The notes under the pieces are model-generated. The model made no database searches and was not told the DNA's origin. It saw only the letters and a program-made list of their open reading frames with translations. From Aralia elata (taxonomy: Eukaryota; Streptophyta; Magnoliopsida; Apiales; Araliaceae), in assembly GCA_034770075.1 (NCBI GenBank), contig CM068384.1, positions 35,275,365 through 35,339,364 of the forward strand: a stretch of 64,000 nt of DNA, written 5' to 3'. Every line of letters starts with the position of its first letter. The stretch's first letter is position 1. A program made the position numbers and the translations under genes. This document shows, piece by piece, positions 37,681-49,039 of this stretch.

Positions 37681-37923
37681 AAGTTACCCTTTAAGCCGAT
37701 TAGCGTATGCTAAAATTAATAGCGGATGGATTGCGTTTTTTTAACCGTCCGCTACTATTAGTAACGAACGACTAGTTTGACTTTTCTAAACTCGTCTGTT
37801 GATATTTAAAATGGATGATAGAGATGGTGTATGCCCTATAAAAATGTACGTGTTACAGATCATTTTCCATATATATATATATATATATATCATCTTTGTT
37901 ACAGATGGTCTAAATATATAAAG

Positions 37924-38058
37924 GGAATTTATATTTTCACAAGTGAAAATGTTAGTTCCACAAGGTTCTCTCTCACATGAGAGTGAACTCCATTTACTAT
38001 TCATGTGAGGAAAAGCTTGTGGAACTATCAAATTTACTTGTGAAAATATCAATTCTCC
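37924..38058. mobile_element. Palindromic MITE, copy 1
   Basis: Inverted ends GGAATTTATATTTTCAC and GTGAAAATATCAATTCTCC surround a core with TCTCTCTCACATGAG and TACTATTCATGTGAGG. It is homologous to 40215-40359. Confidence 0.8.
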
Positions 38059-38981
38059 ATATAAATAGATAGTTCGCAGTGTAGAGATGAATTCTATAAG
38101 AAATTAGAATCATTAAAAACAATTTTACCGTTAAATATGAATAAGAATTTTTAACCTTTATATTTTTAATAAAATATGCAAATGCTCAACAAATGATAAA
38201 AGGTGTTGGACATGTCATCTTAGGTGATAATCTCATAAACTAGTAATATGAGTTGGTCGTGTTTGATATACTTCATAATTTTATATTACCAATAATCAAC
38301 ATACCTAATAAAATTTCAAGACGTGGGTACTTGGATTAGAGAAAGAACGATGGTTATTTGAGATTACCACTTATTGGTCTTCACTTCGTCTTTAAAAGAA
38401 TATTCAAAGTATATATTTCACACAAATTAAAAAAATTAATATATAAAAAAAGATAATAAAATTAGTATCATTTTTACTCATAGTGGATCTCATGTAATTA
38501 TACAAATACAATTTTATCTTTTCTAAACTTAGGAGACCCTACTTAAATATACTTTTGAGGGTTAACTTGTCTTTATACATATTATATATTTAATTTGTGT
38601 ATCTTTAGATATCATTTTGTGAGCTTGGAGAGTTTTTTTAACTATTTATCAACGTTTACCGAACGACAACTTACTATTTAATTTAATTAATTAGTTAATT
38701 GCAGGTAACATATTAATTTCTTCTTTTCTATGATCAATTAATTGAATATTGAATTACATTTAAATTCTTAAATAAATTATTCTACATAAATAAGTATAGG
38801 GGCATATGATATGAATATTGTGAAAAATATGTATAGTAATATTGATGGTTATTGTGCTTATATTAAACAATCACAATAACCATTACTAGTGATCTTGATT
38901 TTATAAATACCAATAATCTAAAATTTGATGGTAATCCTGAGATGACATAAATGAAACACTCTACAATTTTGTGTACATGTC
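38059..38981. other. AT-rich spacer, nothing recognised
   Basis: No reading frame, repeat or inverted-repeat element could be supported. Confidence 0.5.
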
Positions 38982-38984
38982 TTA

Positions 38985-39354
38985 GGGGGTGTTTGTTTAG
39001 AGCTGAATGGAGCTGAATGGCTGAATCGGTCAGTGCGTTTGTTTTGGTTTGAATGGCTGAATCGGTCAGATGGTTGAGCTGGATGACTAAGTCAGATTTT
39101 TTAGCTGAATAGCTGAATGAGCAGCTGAATGAGTAAAAAAAATTAAAAAAATTGAAATTTTTTTAAAAAAATATTAATTATTACATTAAAGTAATATTAA
39201 ATAATTTTACAACAATTTTAAATTTTTTTAGAGGGGTAAAATAATAAAATTCTGTCATTCAGATGTTTCAGACAAGTCAATTATTAAACAACTTTTTTCA
39301 TTCAGATTCAGATTCAGCTCTTTCAGATTCATTCAATTTTTATCAAACACCCCC
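38985..39354. mobile_element. Tourist-type (PIF/Harbinger) MITE
   Basis: Terminal inverted repeats GGGGGTGTTTG and CAAACACCCCC are flanked by TTA on both sides (38982-38984, 39355-39357). The TTA target and these termini are typical of PIF/Harbinger MITEs. The left arm repeats AGCTGAATGGCTGAAT and the right arm TCATTCAGATTCAGATT. The length is 370 bp. Confidence 0.88.
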
Positions 39355-39357
39355 TTA

Positions 39358-40214
39358 GCTTGATATTTCACAAATAAAACAAAGTAAAGAAGCAAAATAG
39401 GGAGAGAGAAATGGAGTTCAACTCAAATTACAAGGTAAAGTAGCATTATCCACTACTATGCTTCATGTCTCTCTCTCTCTATATAGTATGTGTTTGTACA
39501 TTTTAGTGCGTTTCATGCGTAAAAAAATTACGTCTGAGTGACTTTTAAGTCCCAAATGTACCGTACCAAAATATTAATGTGAGTTTGAAACTTAAAAACT
39601 ACGTTTGTGAGTTAAAAAAGTTACTTTTGAAACAAGTTCATGTAGATGAACGAGACATTTAAATTCCAAAAATCCCCAAAAACTCCAAAAGTCTCAAACC
39701 AAACATGCACTACATATGTTAATTATATTTATTCCAAGTTTAAAATATGTTAATGCACATTATACGTAATTCTTTTGTTTCAAAATTAGAGATATATTTT
39801 CTTCTTTTGTTTGTTTTATAATTAGAGATACGTATTTATTTTTAACATACAAAATACCATGAGGTTCTTAAATCGTCAATTATATTTATATTTAGTTAAT
39901 TAAGTTCTATCATACCACCACCACTATATTTATAACTATATGTTATAGATAGTTTGAAAGGCTAAACTTTACTTAAAAAGTCGTTTTATAAATGTATGCC
40001 TATTTTTGAGATTAAGATTCCCTCCATTACACCTATCATTCAATTTTCTCTAATACATATTTAGTGACATAAATATTACATTTAACGGTACTTTCAACGA
40101 CACAATTAGTTGTGACAATTTTTTTTTCTCGCTAATTGTTTGTGACAAATTTTGTTTTGTCGCCAAATGTCATATTTGTGTTGATGTATGCGTATTGAGA
40201 GGAAATTAGAGGAT
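39358..40214. other. AT-rich spacer, nothing recognised
   Basis: Only a short CT microsatellite at about 39468-39480 stands out. There is no coding frame. Confidence 0.5.
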
Positions 40215-40359
40215 ATCTAGGAAACTGATATTTCCACATGTTAAAATGATATTTTCACATGAGTCTCTCTCACATAGAGGTGAGACTCACTCACTATTCA
40301 TGTGAGATGGATCATGTGATAATATCAATTTTTTATGTGAAAATATCAGTTTCCTAGAT
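40215..40359. mobile_element. Palindromic MITE, copy 2
   Basis: Inverted ends ATCTAGGAAACTGATATT and AATATCAGTTTCCTAGAT. The core with TCTCTCTCACAT and CTATTCATGTGAG matches copy 1 at 37924-38058. Confidence 0.85.
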
Positions 40360-40417
40360 GTAATGATGGAGATCCTGATCCCTATTTTTGAGACGAAAGA
40401 AGTAATATATTATCTTT

Positions 40418-40560
40418 GGGTTAATCGACTTTTTGGTCACTATACTAGGGCCTGATTTTCATTGTGGTTACCGAAACTTTTTTTGTGACAATCGCATAAT
40501 TATACTCGAAAATACTTACCAAATGGTCATTACTTATGATTTATGTCCAAAAAACAGACA
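40418..40560 (+). repeat. Left TIR of the MULE
   Basis: Contains GATTTTCATTGTGGTTACCG and CCAAATGGTCATTACTTATG. Both occur inverted at 46604-46746, with only scattered differences. Confidence 0.9.
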
Positions 40561-40812
40561 GCAATGCTGAGTAGACTAACATTTGCCAGGTGGTAATGAG
40601 GTGGCATGTGGGGTCCACTCCTACGTAGATCTGGAGTGAAATGTCTCTCTAATTACACCGAACCATCAATTTATTTCTTAATTTCATTACACGAACAACA
40701 TTTGAGACAAAAAATTTCTAGGCGAAGATCTGAGAGATTTCGTCGGAGAGAGTTGTGAGATTTCTCAAAGATTAGCGAGGTCGGTTGGAGAAAAAACTCA
40801 GTTCCTCTTCAA

Positions 40813-41345
40813 GTAAGTGAATTCTACTCTCAATTTCTTCCTATCTCAGTTCTAGGGTTTAAGTAAAATAGGGGTTTTGAATTTTTGAAATTTCATTGGA
40901 TGTAATTGGGTCAAATACCCTCAAATCCATGTTTTTTACTCAATTTGTGGTCCCGATGGTCCTCTGTTGTTGTTTTCTTGTACATAATTTAGATGGTTAA
41001 ATTATTTAATGGTGGCCCTTGGCTTGTCTGCTGATGGTGGCCCTTGGTTTGTCTGCTGATGGTGGCCCTTGCTTTGTCTGACATGAACATTAGGTTATGT
41101 ATAAAGTATTATCTCGTGGCCTTGTGTTGTCTCCCATTCTATGTATTTTGTATAAAGTATTCCATGTCTTGTCTCCCATTCTATGCATATTAGGTTATTG
41201 CTTTATCTGACATGCATATTAGGTTAGGTTATGTTGTATTTTGTATAAAGTATAAAGTATTTTGCATATGTTGGCAGTGTAGTGTCTCTTTATAGGGGTT
41301 AATTCTTCATTTTTTTTTGTAACTTTATTAATTTGACTATCACAG
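40813..41345 (+). other. 5' leader intron of the MULE transposase
   Basis: The donor CAA|GTAAGTG at 40813 and the acceptor ATCACAG|G at 41345, one base before the ATG, define a likely 5' UTR intron. It contains three tandem 25-bp units at 41011-41085 (GGTGGCCCTTGGCTTGTCTG type). Confidence 0.6.
41011..41085 (+). repeat. 25-bp x3 tandem repeat
   Basis: GGTGGCCCTT starts at 41011, 41036 and 41061, each followed by GSTTTGTCTG-like sequence. Confidence 0.9.
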
Positions 41346-41346
41346 G

Positions 41347-44300
41347 ATGTCTCTGCTGCTATTGAATATACATTATGGTGGGAAGTTTAAGGATGTGCCA
41401 GTATATGAGTATGATGGTGCTTTTAAAAAAACAGTTAAAATGTATATTGATTATCTTTGTCCACAGATAATAGCTTCTATGGCTGAAGAATTTAAATATC
41501 ATAAGGACTCTATAGTTTACTATAAAGAAAATGGGATTCCAATGGCACATGGTCTTAGAAAACTGAATGATGATGAAAGTATAAGGGTATTGCAAGTAAC
41601 CTCCATAGGTTATGATTCTATTGATTTATATGTTGATCATGGGGATAATATTCCAGAGTATAATGCAGAGGCTAATAGTGAAGGAGCTACTAATGAAGGG
41701 GCTAATAATGAAGGGACTAATGATGAAGGGGATTTAGCTTTGACTTCTGATGACAGTGATTATCATGACAATGATGGGTTTAGTACTGATGAGGAGTATA
41801 TTGATGCTAGAAATAAGTCAAGGGAATATAGAAGAGAAGTGAAAAAGAATGGGGAGGCTGATGCATTAGAAGATGTAGATGAGTTAAATGAGACTGAATA
41901 TGAGAGTGATAATGACAGTGAACATAACAATGAAAATACTGAAAATGCTAACCAACCTCCAAATGAACAAGAAGAACTGGAACACGTAGCTGAAAATGAA
42001 AAGGGACCTCCAAATGAACAAAAAGATGAAATTGTTCAAAACAGTGAAGATGATGATTATATTGGGGATGATGACAATGAAGGCAATGGTGGACAGTGGG
42101 AAAGAAAAGATGAGGATAGTGACAAGCACTATTCACCAAATGAGGAGAGCAGTGAGGAGGAGCAGGAGGAGATGGAAGAGATAGTTAGGGATAGGAGGAG
42201 GAATAGAAATGTAAAACCTAAGTTTGCAGTTATACCTTATGACCCTAACACAAAAAGAAAAAAAACTAAGTTTAGTGTTGGCCTGCAGTTCAGTTCTAAA
42301 GAGCAGATGAAAGAAGCTGTTAGGAATTATGGGATTGGGAAGGGTAGGTCAATTAGATTCAAAATAAATGTTGGTAAGAGGTTTCAGGTTGTGTGTCAGC
42401 CTGAATGTCTATGGAATATGTGGATTAGCACCATTTAAGGCTCTGAGACTTTGCAAGTTAAAAAAATTAATGGCGATCATACTTGCATAAGGGCACTACA
42501 AAATAAGTGTGTCAAAACTCAATGGCTTGCAAACTTTTATGGAAACAGGATTAGAAATAAACCAGATTGGAAGTTAGTTGATATTCAAGATGAAATAGCC
42601 AGAAAATTAAAGGTAAATGTGTCTTTAACAAAGTGTCACAGGGTAAGGGAGATGGCTTTGAGAAATGTTGGGGAATTATTAAAGAAACATTATGAGAAAG
42701 TGTGGGATTATGGAGCTCATTTGATAAAGAGCAATAAAAAAAACACAGTTGATATTAAGGTTAGAAGAGACAATCCAGAAAATAAGCCTCAATTTCAGAG
42801 GTTTTATGTATGCTTTGAAGAACTGAAGAGGGGATGGATTGAAGGGTGTAGGCCTATCATAGACTTAGATGGTTGCTTTTTGAAGACTGTGGTTGTGGGG
42901 CAACTGTTGTCTATTATTGGGAGAGATGATAATAATCAAATGTACCTAATAGCATGGGCCATAGTAGAGAGTGAAAACAGGGATAGTTGGGGATGGTTTC
43001 TGCAGTTGTTACTGGGAGACTCAGAAGGTAATGATGGAGTTGGTTGGACCATTATAAGTGACCAGCAAAAGGTACATAATTGTCTTATTCTTATCATACA
43101 TATCCCACTGACTATTTTACTTTCTTCTTTGTGGTTGTAGGGTTTGGTTCCAACAATTAGGGAGATACTTCCTTATGCTGAGCACAGGAATTGTGCCAGA
43201 CATATTTATGCAAACTGGAGGAAGAGATTCCCTACTCAAGCCTTGCAGTTTGCATTCTGGGAAGCATCTACGGCCACCCATATTGTGCCATTCAAAGAAG
43301 CCACGAAGGAGATCAAAAGGTTGTCAAAGGAAGCCCATGACAAGTTACTTGAGCAAGACCCCTGTTTGTGGAGCAAAACACATTTCCAAACACATTCCAA
43401 GGCAGACAATGTAGAGAACAACATGAGTGAGACCTTCAATTCATGGATTATAAAGTCTAGATGGATGGCTTCATTAGACATGCTAGAGGAAATAAGGAGT
43501 CAAGTGATGGTTAGACTCAACCAAAAAAGGGATGAAATGCTTAAGAGTCAAGTAGCTATATGTCCTAGGATTAGGAAAAAGTTAGATATTCAAATTGAGA
43601 ATGCAGTTGCCTGTGAACCATTATGAGCTAAGGATAGAAAGTTTCAGGTAATTCTGCAAACATAACCTCTCACATGTTTTATATATGTAATTGCAGCTTG
43701 TCAGAATGAATAATTAATGGCTCATAATGTATATGTGTACATTGCAGGTTAAGTGTCATGGGAATAAGTTTGTGGTTGATCGTGCAGATCAAACATGCAC
43801 ATGTAGGGTGTTTCAGCTAACTGGGATCCCATGTTGTCATGCTATAAGCGTTATCAGTTTTATGAGGGAGCCAGTAGAAAATTATGCGAGTTATTGGTTT
43901 AAGAGGGAAACATATTTGAAATGTTACAGTCATCTCTTAGAACCGGATAACAATTTTTGGGAGGAGACACCATATGAAAAGATGTTTCCACCACCAATCA
44001 GAAGGAAGCTTAGAGCAAGGCCTCAAAGACTAAGGAGGAGAGAACAGTGGGAAAGTGAAAAGAACCCAGGAAGAATTACAAGAAGGGGAAGAACAATGCA
44101 TTGTACAAAATACAGACAAGCTGGACACAATAAAAGTAAATGTCCTAACTCCAATGCACAACCAACTGAAGCTTCAAACAAGCTAATTGAAACTGAAATG
44201 GTGCAAATAGCTGAAGGAACTAAAGGAAGTGGATCACAAAGGGTAAGCAATGAAGTTTAACTCATAATTCATAATGCATTTTCAATACCAGTGTTTAATT

Positions 44301-44904
44301 GTTGTATTTATATGTCAGGTAAACAAGGATAAAGGAAAGGCAAAGGCTAATAAAGGTGATAAGGGAAAGGAAAAGAGGAAGGCCAAAGAGAGTGAGAGTG
44401 GGATACAAAGAGTGAAGCTGCCAATAAGAAGAAAGAAAGGGCAACCTCCTGTTGGATTTGGGACTTACGTACTTCCAAATGGGAATACAATGTTCCAGTC
44501 AGGCAACGAAGGCTACATTTTTGTAAGTAAATAATATTTTTTATCATTTGTTTTACACAGTTTCATTCATGTATAATTCATTAGACTTTTTTCAGATGCC
44601 TAATTCTCGAGCTCCACCAACAACCACACTGCTTACAAACAACACATCTCCACCTCCACCAACAACCACACTGCAAACAAACAACACAAGTCCACCTCCA
44701 GCAACAACCACAATGCCAACAAACAACACACCTCCTTCTTTTTCAACATTGACTTCGACTTTGATGAGCAGAAACAGACGCAATGTAAGTGTTAATGCTC
44801 TGACTGAAGCTGCTACAAAAAGGAGAACTGAGATAGGTAGCAGTCAACAATCAACTGCAAGTAATGCATTCAAAAGGCCAAGGAGGAAGGAGACTAAACA
44901 ATAG
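41347..44904 (+). pseudogene. MULE transposase, two nonsense codons
   Basis: Five coding exons: 41347-43071, 43141-43647, 43748-44242, 44319-44522, 44596-44904; about 1,080 codons. Order: PB1-like N-terminal domain (residues about 1-100, starting MSLLLLNIHYGG); acidic Asn/Glu-rich linker (about 110-290); MuDR-type DNA-binding domain (about 310-380); DDE core with 'DLDGCFLKT' and 'SDQQKG' and an 'NNMSETFNSW' segment expected to hold the catalytic Glu; SWIM finger 'CTCRVFQLTGIPCCHA'; a CCHC-type knuckle; Lys-rich and Pro/Thr-rich tail. The enzyme would cut and move DNA by its TIRs. Defects: in-frame TAA at 42436-42438, TGA at 43624-43626 where the family has Trp, and the second knuckle Cys replaced by Tyr. 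The frame is otherwise kept, so the loss is recent. All four introns are GT..AG. Confidence 0.9.
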
Positions 44905-45712
44905 GGGATTCACTTTAATGTTTTTTAAGTTTGTATTTTTTTTGTTAAATGTGGGTTGGTTTATTTTGTTTGCCAGGTGGTAAATGGTATATGGTACATT
45001 TTGTGTATGGGAATGAATATGGTACATTTTGTGTTATGGGATGAAAGCATTATATGACACATTTTGTTTTGGTATGAAACAGTTGGTCTATTTTTGGAAT
45101 ACTCTATTGGGGTTTTATGTATAAGTTTGGATATTTGGAAGCTAATGCAGAAGCCTTAAATGGCCACTTTGTCTGTTGCTTATTATGGATTTTGCTTTAT
45201 GTTGGACTTTTGTATTTGTCATCAAGGCTGCAGCTGCTTAGGTTATGTATTTTAATTTGCCAATGTTGTAGCAGCTGCTCTATTTTGTTTAGTGGAATGT
45301 GTTTGTGTTTTGAAAACAGAGCATCATGAAAACAGTATAACATAACCTTGGAAATCAATCCATTAGAACATACAATTGAGTTTGTTATACTGTGTTCATA
45401 AAATAAGGCTTCACAGTGCACCTTATTACAATTCATTAGAAAAGGGAGTGCCTCATTGTACTTTTGAACCTTATTAAAATTCATTAGAACATAACAGAGC
45501 ATTATAACAGAGCAACATACAATTCATTATAACAATAGAGAGCATCATGAACACAATATAACAAACTCAAAATTCATTTCAATTCAACCTCCATTACAAG
45601 GATTACATTCCCAACACAGAGCAGATATGCCAATCAAAAACCAACACAGAGCGGACATAACATTAACAACATACCGAAATCAATCCATTACATTCATCTA
45701 AATCATCCTAAT
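44905..45712. other. Spacer between the two convergent MULE genes
   Basis: About 800 bp of AT-rich sequence, presumably 3' UTRs of both genes. The right half repeats AACATAAC/CATTAGAACA-like words. No coding frame is supported. Confidence 0.5.
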
Positions 45713-46268
45713 TCATTTCATATACATAATGAGAAACCATAAAACCCAAGATATCACAAGCAACAAAATGAACTTTTTCTCTCTATCTGCAGCTTTGTTA
45801 ATTGTACTCTTCAATGTCCTAACTTCCCTCTCCAATTCCTTGATTTCCACTTCATGCCCAACTGGAATATTCAACCTTCTATTAATTTTGGAAAGTTCAT
45901 TTCTTAATCGATCAATAACCTCCTTTGGCCTTGTAGTAAAAGGGGCATCATACCATTTAAAAAATTCACAATAAGCATTTTTGTCCTGTGTAGAAAAAAT
46001 TATATATATAAGTAATTTAAAAAAAAACTAAATTCACATTAAGCTAATTATACAAACATGTATTAACAATTTACACCTTGTATCTACTGCACCCTACAAA
46101 CCTCCTACCCGGGTGTAATGTTCCAGGCTTCCAAGCTTCCCACATCCGTGCGGTTATTCCACAGTAGCAATACACTGGAAGATGAGGCCTTTGCCATTGT
46201 TTTTTATGAGATGAAGATATCTCATCTGTGCCATCTCCATGAACAAAAACTCTAGATGAAGAATTCAT
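45713..46268 (-). CDS. GRF zinc-finger protein with C-terminal hydrophobic segment, carried by the MULE
   Basis: Two exons on the minus strand: 46268-46077 and 45985-45713. The donor is AAG|GTGTAA and the acceptor ACACAG. The product is 154 aa from the ATG at 46268. A GRF-type zinc finger lies near residues 33-62 ('CYCGITARMWEAWKPGTLHPGRRF' read as C-x-C ... PGRRF .. C). Then follows 'CEFFKWYD', a charged helix likely to form a coiled coil (residues about 85-128), and a hydrophobic C-terminal stretch rich in Leu/Val/Ile/Trp that could be a tail anchor. The frame is intact, unlike the transposase. GRF fingers bind nucleic acid. Such genes often lie near plant MULE genes, but their role is unknown. 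It is convergent with the transposase and inside the right TIR. Confidence 0.78.
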
Positions 46269-46603
46269 GGGAACACAACAAAAATGAAAGGAAGCAGTAG
46301 AATCAACCAACCATAGTCGTTACATACCAAAATTAACACTTGACAATAGTGAGGAGGAGCAACAAATCAGCCAAGCAGACCCAATCGCAAGGAGCAGCAG
46401 AATCGCATGGGAGGAGAATCGCACCAAGGAGAATCCTGAATCGCACCAGCCAAGCCCTAATTTTTTCGTCAATCCAGAATTCGTTGCTTTGATTTGTATT
46501 ATGAAGGGTTAATTGTCATGTTCTTGGCACATGATGATACACATGGCATAACCCATGTACACATCAGCAAAAAATATCACGTGATATGCACGCTCACGAT
46601 TTC

Positions 46604-46746
46604 CGCCTGTTTTTTGGACGAAAATCATAAGTAATGACCATTTGGTAAGTATTTTCGAGTATAGTTATGCGATTATCACAAAAAAAGTTTCGGTAACCAC
46701 AATGAAAATCGGGCCCTAGTACAGTGGCCAAAAAGTCAATTAACCC
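46604..46746 (-). repeat. Right TIR of the MULE
   Basis: Reverse complement of the left TIR, with CGGTAACCACAATGAAAATC and CATAAGTAATGACCATTTGG. Confidence 0.9.
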
Positions 46747-48171
46747 CTTTACCTTTTTATATAGCCACGGATAAGATTGCTCTATATAGTTAAGAGTAAT
46801 TTATTTCTATAAAGAACCAACTTATTATTTGTGTCAGTTACTTAACTATTCCAACCCAGTCAACAAAACAATGCTATTTCTACTGCATTCAGACACAAAA
46901 TATCAACCGAATGCAACTCTTTCTTACGCAATACAACTCTTTTGAAAATAATAAAATTTTCTTTATGTCATGTATTGTAAAAAAGTTACATTTATAGTAC
47001 TTTCGTGCAATATTGGATATCAACTTTAGGTAAACATAACATTACTCAACAAAATGTCAATTGTTCTTTTGACAATAATTATTTGTAATTTTTTTTTCAT
47101 AATTCAGATTTGGTGAAGTTGAAACCAACAAACCAACTGATACCATTTGAAACTCTCGTAGACTTGTACTACACAAAATGCGATTTGGTGAAATTGACAC
47201 CAACAGACCAAACTTATACCATTTGCAATTCTCGTAAACTTGTACTACACAAAATGCACCTAATATCTATAAACTTGACAAATAGTCTCAACGTGCCAAC
47301 TTCACGAGTTCTTTTTTACAACTTTTGTTGATCTTAGAATTGTACTATCTACCATCTTTATCCCTATCTGCTCAAACTCCACCCCACTCTAGAACCTACA
47401 AGCTCTCCTTCATTGATCAGCTGGTTCCTCCAATGTAACATCCAAATTAGTTTCTACTACATAATGAGAGACCATCCAAGACCCCTTAGCCAAAAGTGAC
47501 AAAATATGGTTACAAACAAATTGGTAAAATGATAGTGGCGGAACCAGGATTTTGTATCGGGAGGGGCCAAAATCTTTATAAACAAATTATCATAATTAAT
47601 ATAATTTTAAAGTGCACATAAAAACTAAATTATACACACTATTTTTTTAGTACATGTGAATCTATTTATCAAATTTGTGAGTCTATACTCGTAGTAGTAT
47701 CCCAAGTAATTTCTTTTATCAACATTATTTGTTTCAAAATTAAGAATATAATATGATTTTATGAAATTAATTTGTGAAATATAAAATTTAAAATTGACAT
47801 GAATTTATATAAATATTGAAAGAAACAAATATGATAATTAGTAATAGTTTTAGTTAATTTATGATAGTTAGTAGTAGTTTTTAGTACTAAAATCGATTCA
47901 ATTTGAACTTAAGGATTTCGTAAACTAATTTTAAAAGGTCAAATATACTTTACTTTTGGAATAGAGGATATACAAATTTTTTATGAATATTTTGCACAAA
48001 ATTATGTCAAATGAATTTTTTTATCATCGAGTGACAGACATAGTAATGGTTAATTTTTGATAATATATAGTTCATATAATATAGGGTATTGAAATTGACA
48101 TATATAGCTAGTTGTAAGGTCTTGGGCCAATTTTATTCTTTTGAGGAATTTTGTCTCAATATTAGAAAGAG
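46747..48171. other. AT-rich spacer with a 75-bp tandem duplication
   Basis: No gene. Near 47537 AGTGGCGGAACCAGGATTTT resembles the edge of a common plant repeat, but no second end was found. Confidence 0.5.
47107..47256. repeat. 75-bp direct tandem duplication
   Basis: GATTTGGTGAARTTGAMACC through TACTACACAAAATGC occurs twice head to tail, with about 85-90 per cent identity by eye. Confidence 0.88.
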
Positions 48172-48173
48172 TA

Positions 48174-48429
48174 CTCCATCCGTTTCAAATTTTTTGATCA
48201 TCATTGACTTTTGAAAGTCAATTTGAAATATTTTTAATCTCAAAATTAAGATGACTCATTAAAAATTAGTATGAAATAATAAAACTTACAATAAGTAATA
48301 CTTTTTAGATAGTTTACAATATTCATCATTGATTAAAATTAAACTAATGTATGTCAATTTTGAGTTTAAAATTTTTATAAATTATTTTTAAAAAGTTATC
48401 AATGATCAAATAATATAGAATGGAGGGAG
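48174..48429. mobile_element. Stowaway MITE
   Basis: The ends CTCCATCCGTTTCAAATT and, inverted, CTCCCTCCATTC match the classical Stowaway termini. It is flanked by TA on both sides (48172-48173, 48430-48431). The length is 256 bp with palindromic subterminal ATTGACTTT/AAAGTCAAT words. Confidence 0.9.
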
Positions 48430-48779
48430 TATAGCCTACCACAACTTCAAAAGTTAAGGATATATTTTGCTCTGTTAATTAATATCATCGCCTCTAATTT
48501 ATTGTATATGCCAAATTTTATTCAAATAGATTATATAAATAAAGAAACGAAATTAAAAAGTTTACATATTAAAATTTTGCATATATATATATATGATCTA
48601 GATCCAAAGTTGGACCGGACCATCTACCCATCTAACCCAATCTGGACCGTCCATTGCAAGATCTAAGGAATAGGAGTAGACCCGACCATACAACAGTTAT
48701 AAGGTTGGACAATAACTGTTATGCAGAGCCTATACTTTCTGTAGAATGAACTAAGTGCCCCTGTTAAGAAAATGGGGCG

Positions 48780-48872
48780 GCCGCACAATTATCCTACGGT
48801 AGGGCACCACACAATTGTCCTGCGTAGCTGTTTTTCTAATTTATCCCTACCACACAACAACTGTGCGGTAGC
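48780..48872. repeat. Left palindrome cluster of the FAR1-type element
   Basis: Three imperfect palindromes related to ACCGCACAACAATTGTGCGGTA lie at 48780-48802, 48805-48827 and 48848-48872. The same motif recurs five times at 52203-52468. Confidence 0.75.
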
Positions 48873-49039
48873 TACTTTATTTTATATAGCTGCCCAGATC
48901 GGCATTTTAGATCAGATCTACTCTATGTTACAACTCGAACGTAAACGAAGAAGAACTTTACAAGAGTTTGTAATTTATAAAATTGGTAAGTAAACTCTAT
49001 TAGTTACATTTACATCTTAGATATAGATTTGTTTGATAT

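Larger units (their letters stand above)
37044..37868. mobile_element. Foldback element inserted in a (TA)n run
   Basis: Long imperfect inverted arms of about 170-180 bp lie at 37044-37223 and about 37700-37868. They share GGCATACAC, CTACTAATAGTAGCGGACGG and TTAAAAAAAC segments. Both outer ends abut (TA)n: 37009-37043 on the left and 37869-37890 on the right. This is as expected if the element went into a TA microsatellite. The centre holds a nested MITE and a telomere-like array. It carries no coding sequence. Confidence 0.8.
40418..46746 (+). mobile_element. Mutator-like element (MULE) with TIRs and two genes
   Basis: Inverted repeats of about 140 bp bound the element (40418-40560 and 46604-46746). 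It encodes a transposase with PB1-like N-terminus, MULE transposase core and SWIM finger on the + strand, and a convergent GRF-zinc-finger gene on the - strand. The TIRs remain very similar and the frames are long, so the insertion is fairly young. I find no clean 9-bp target duplication. Confidence 0.88.

Noticed and set aside
41359..42139. Minus-strand hydrophobic frames opposite the MULE transposase
   Set aside because: Complement of the acidic Asn/Glu-rich linker; shadow frames.
40418..46746. 9-bp target duplication of the MULE
   Set aside because: Flanks ATTATCTTT and CTTTACCTT do not match; I could not find a better pair.
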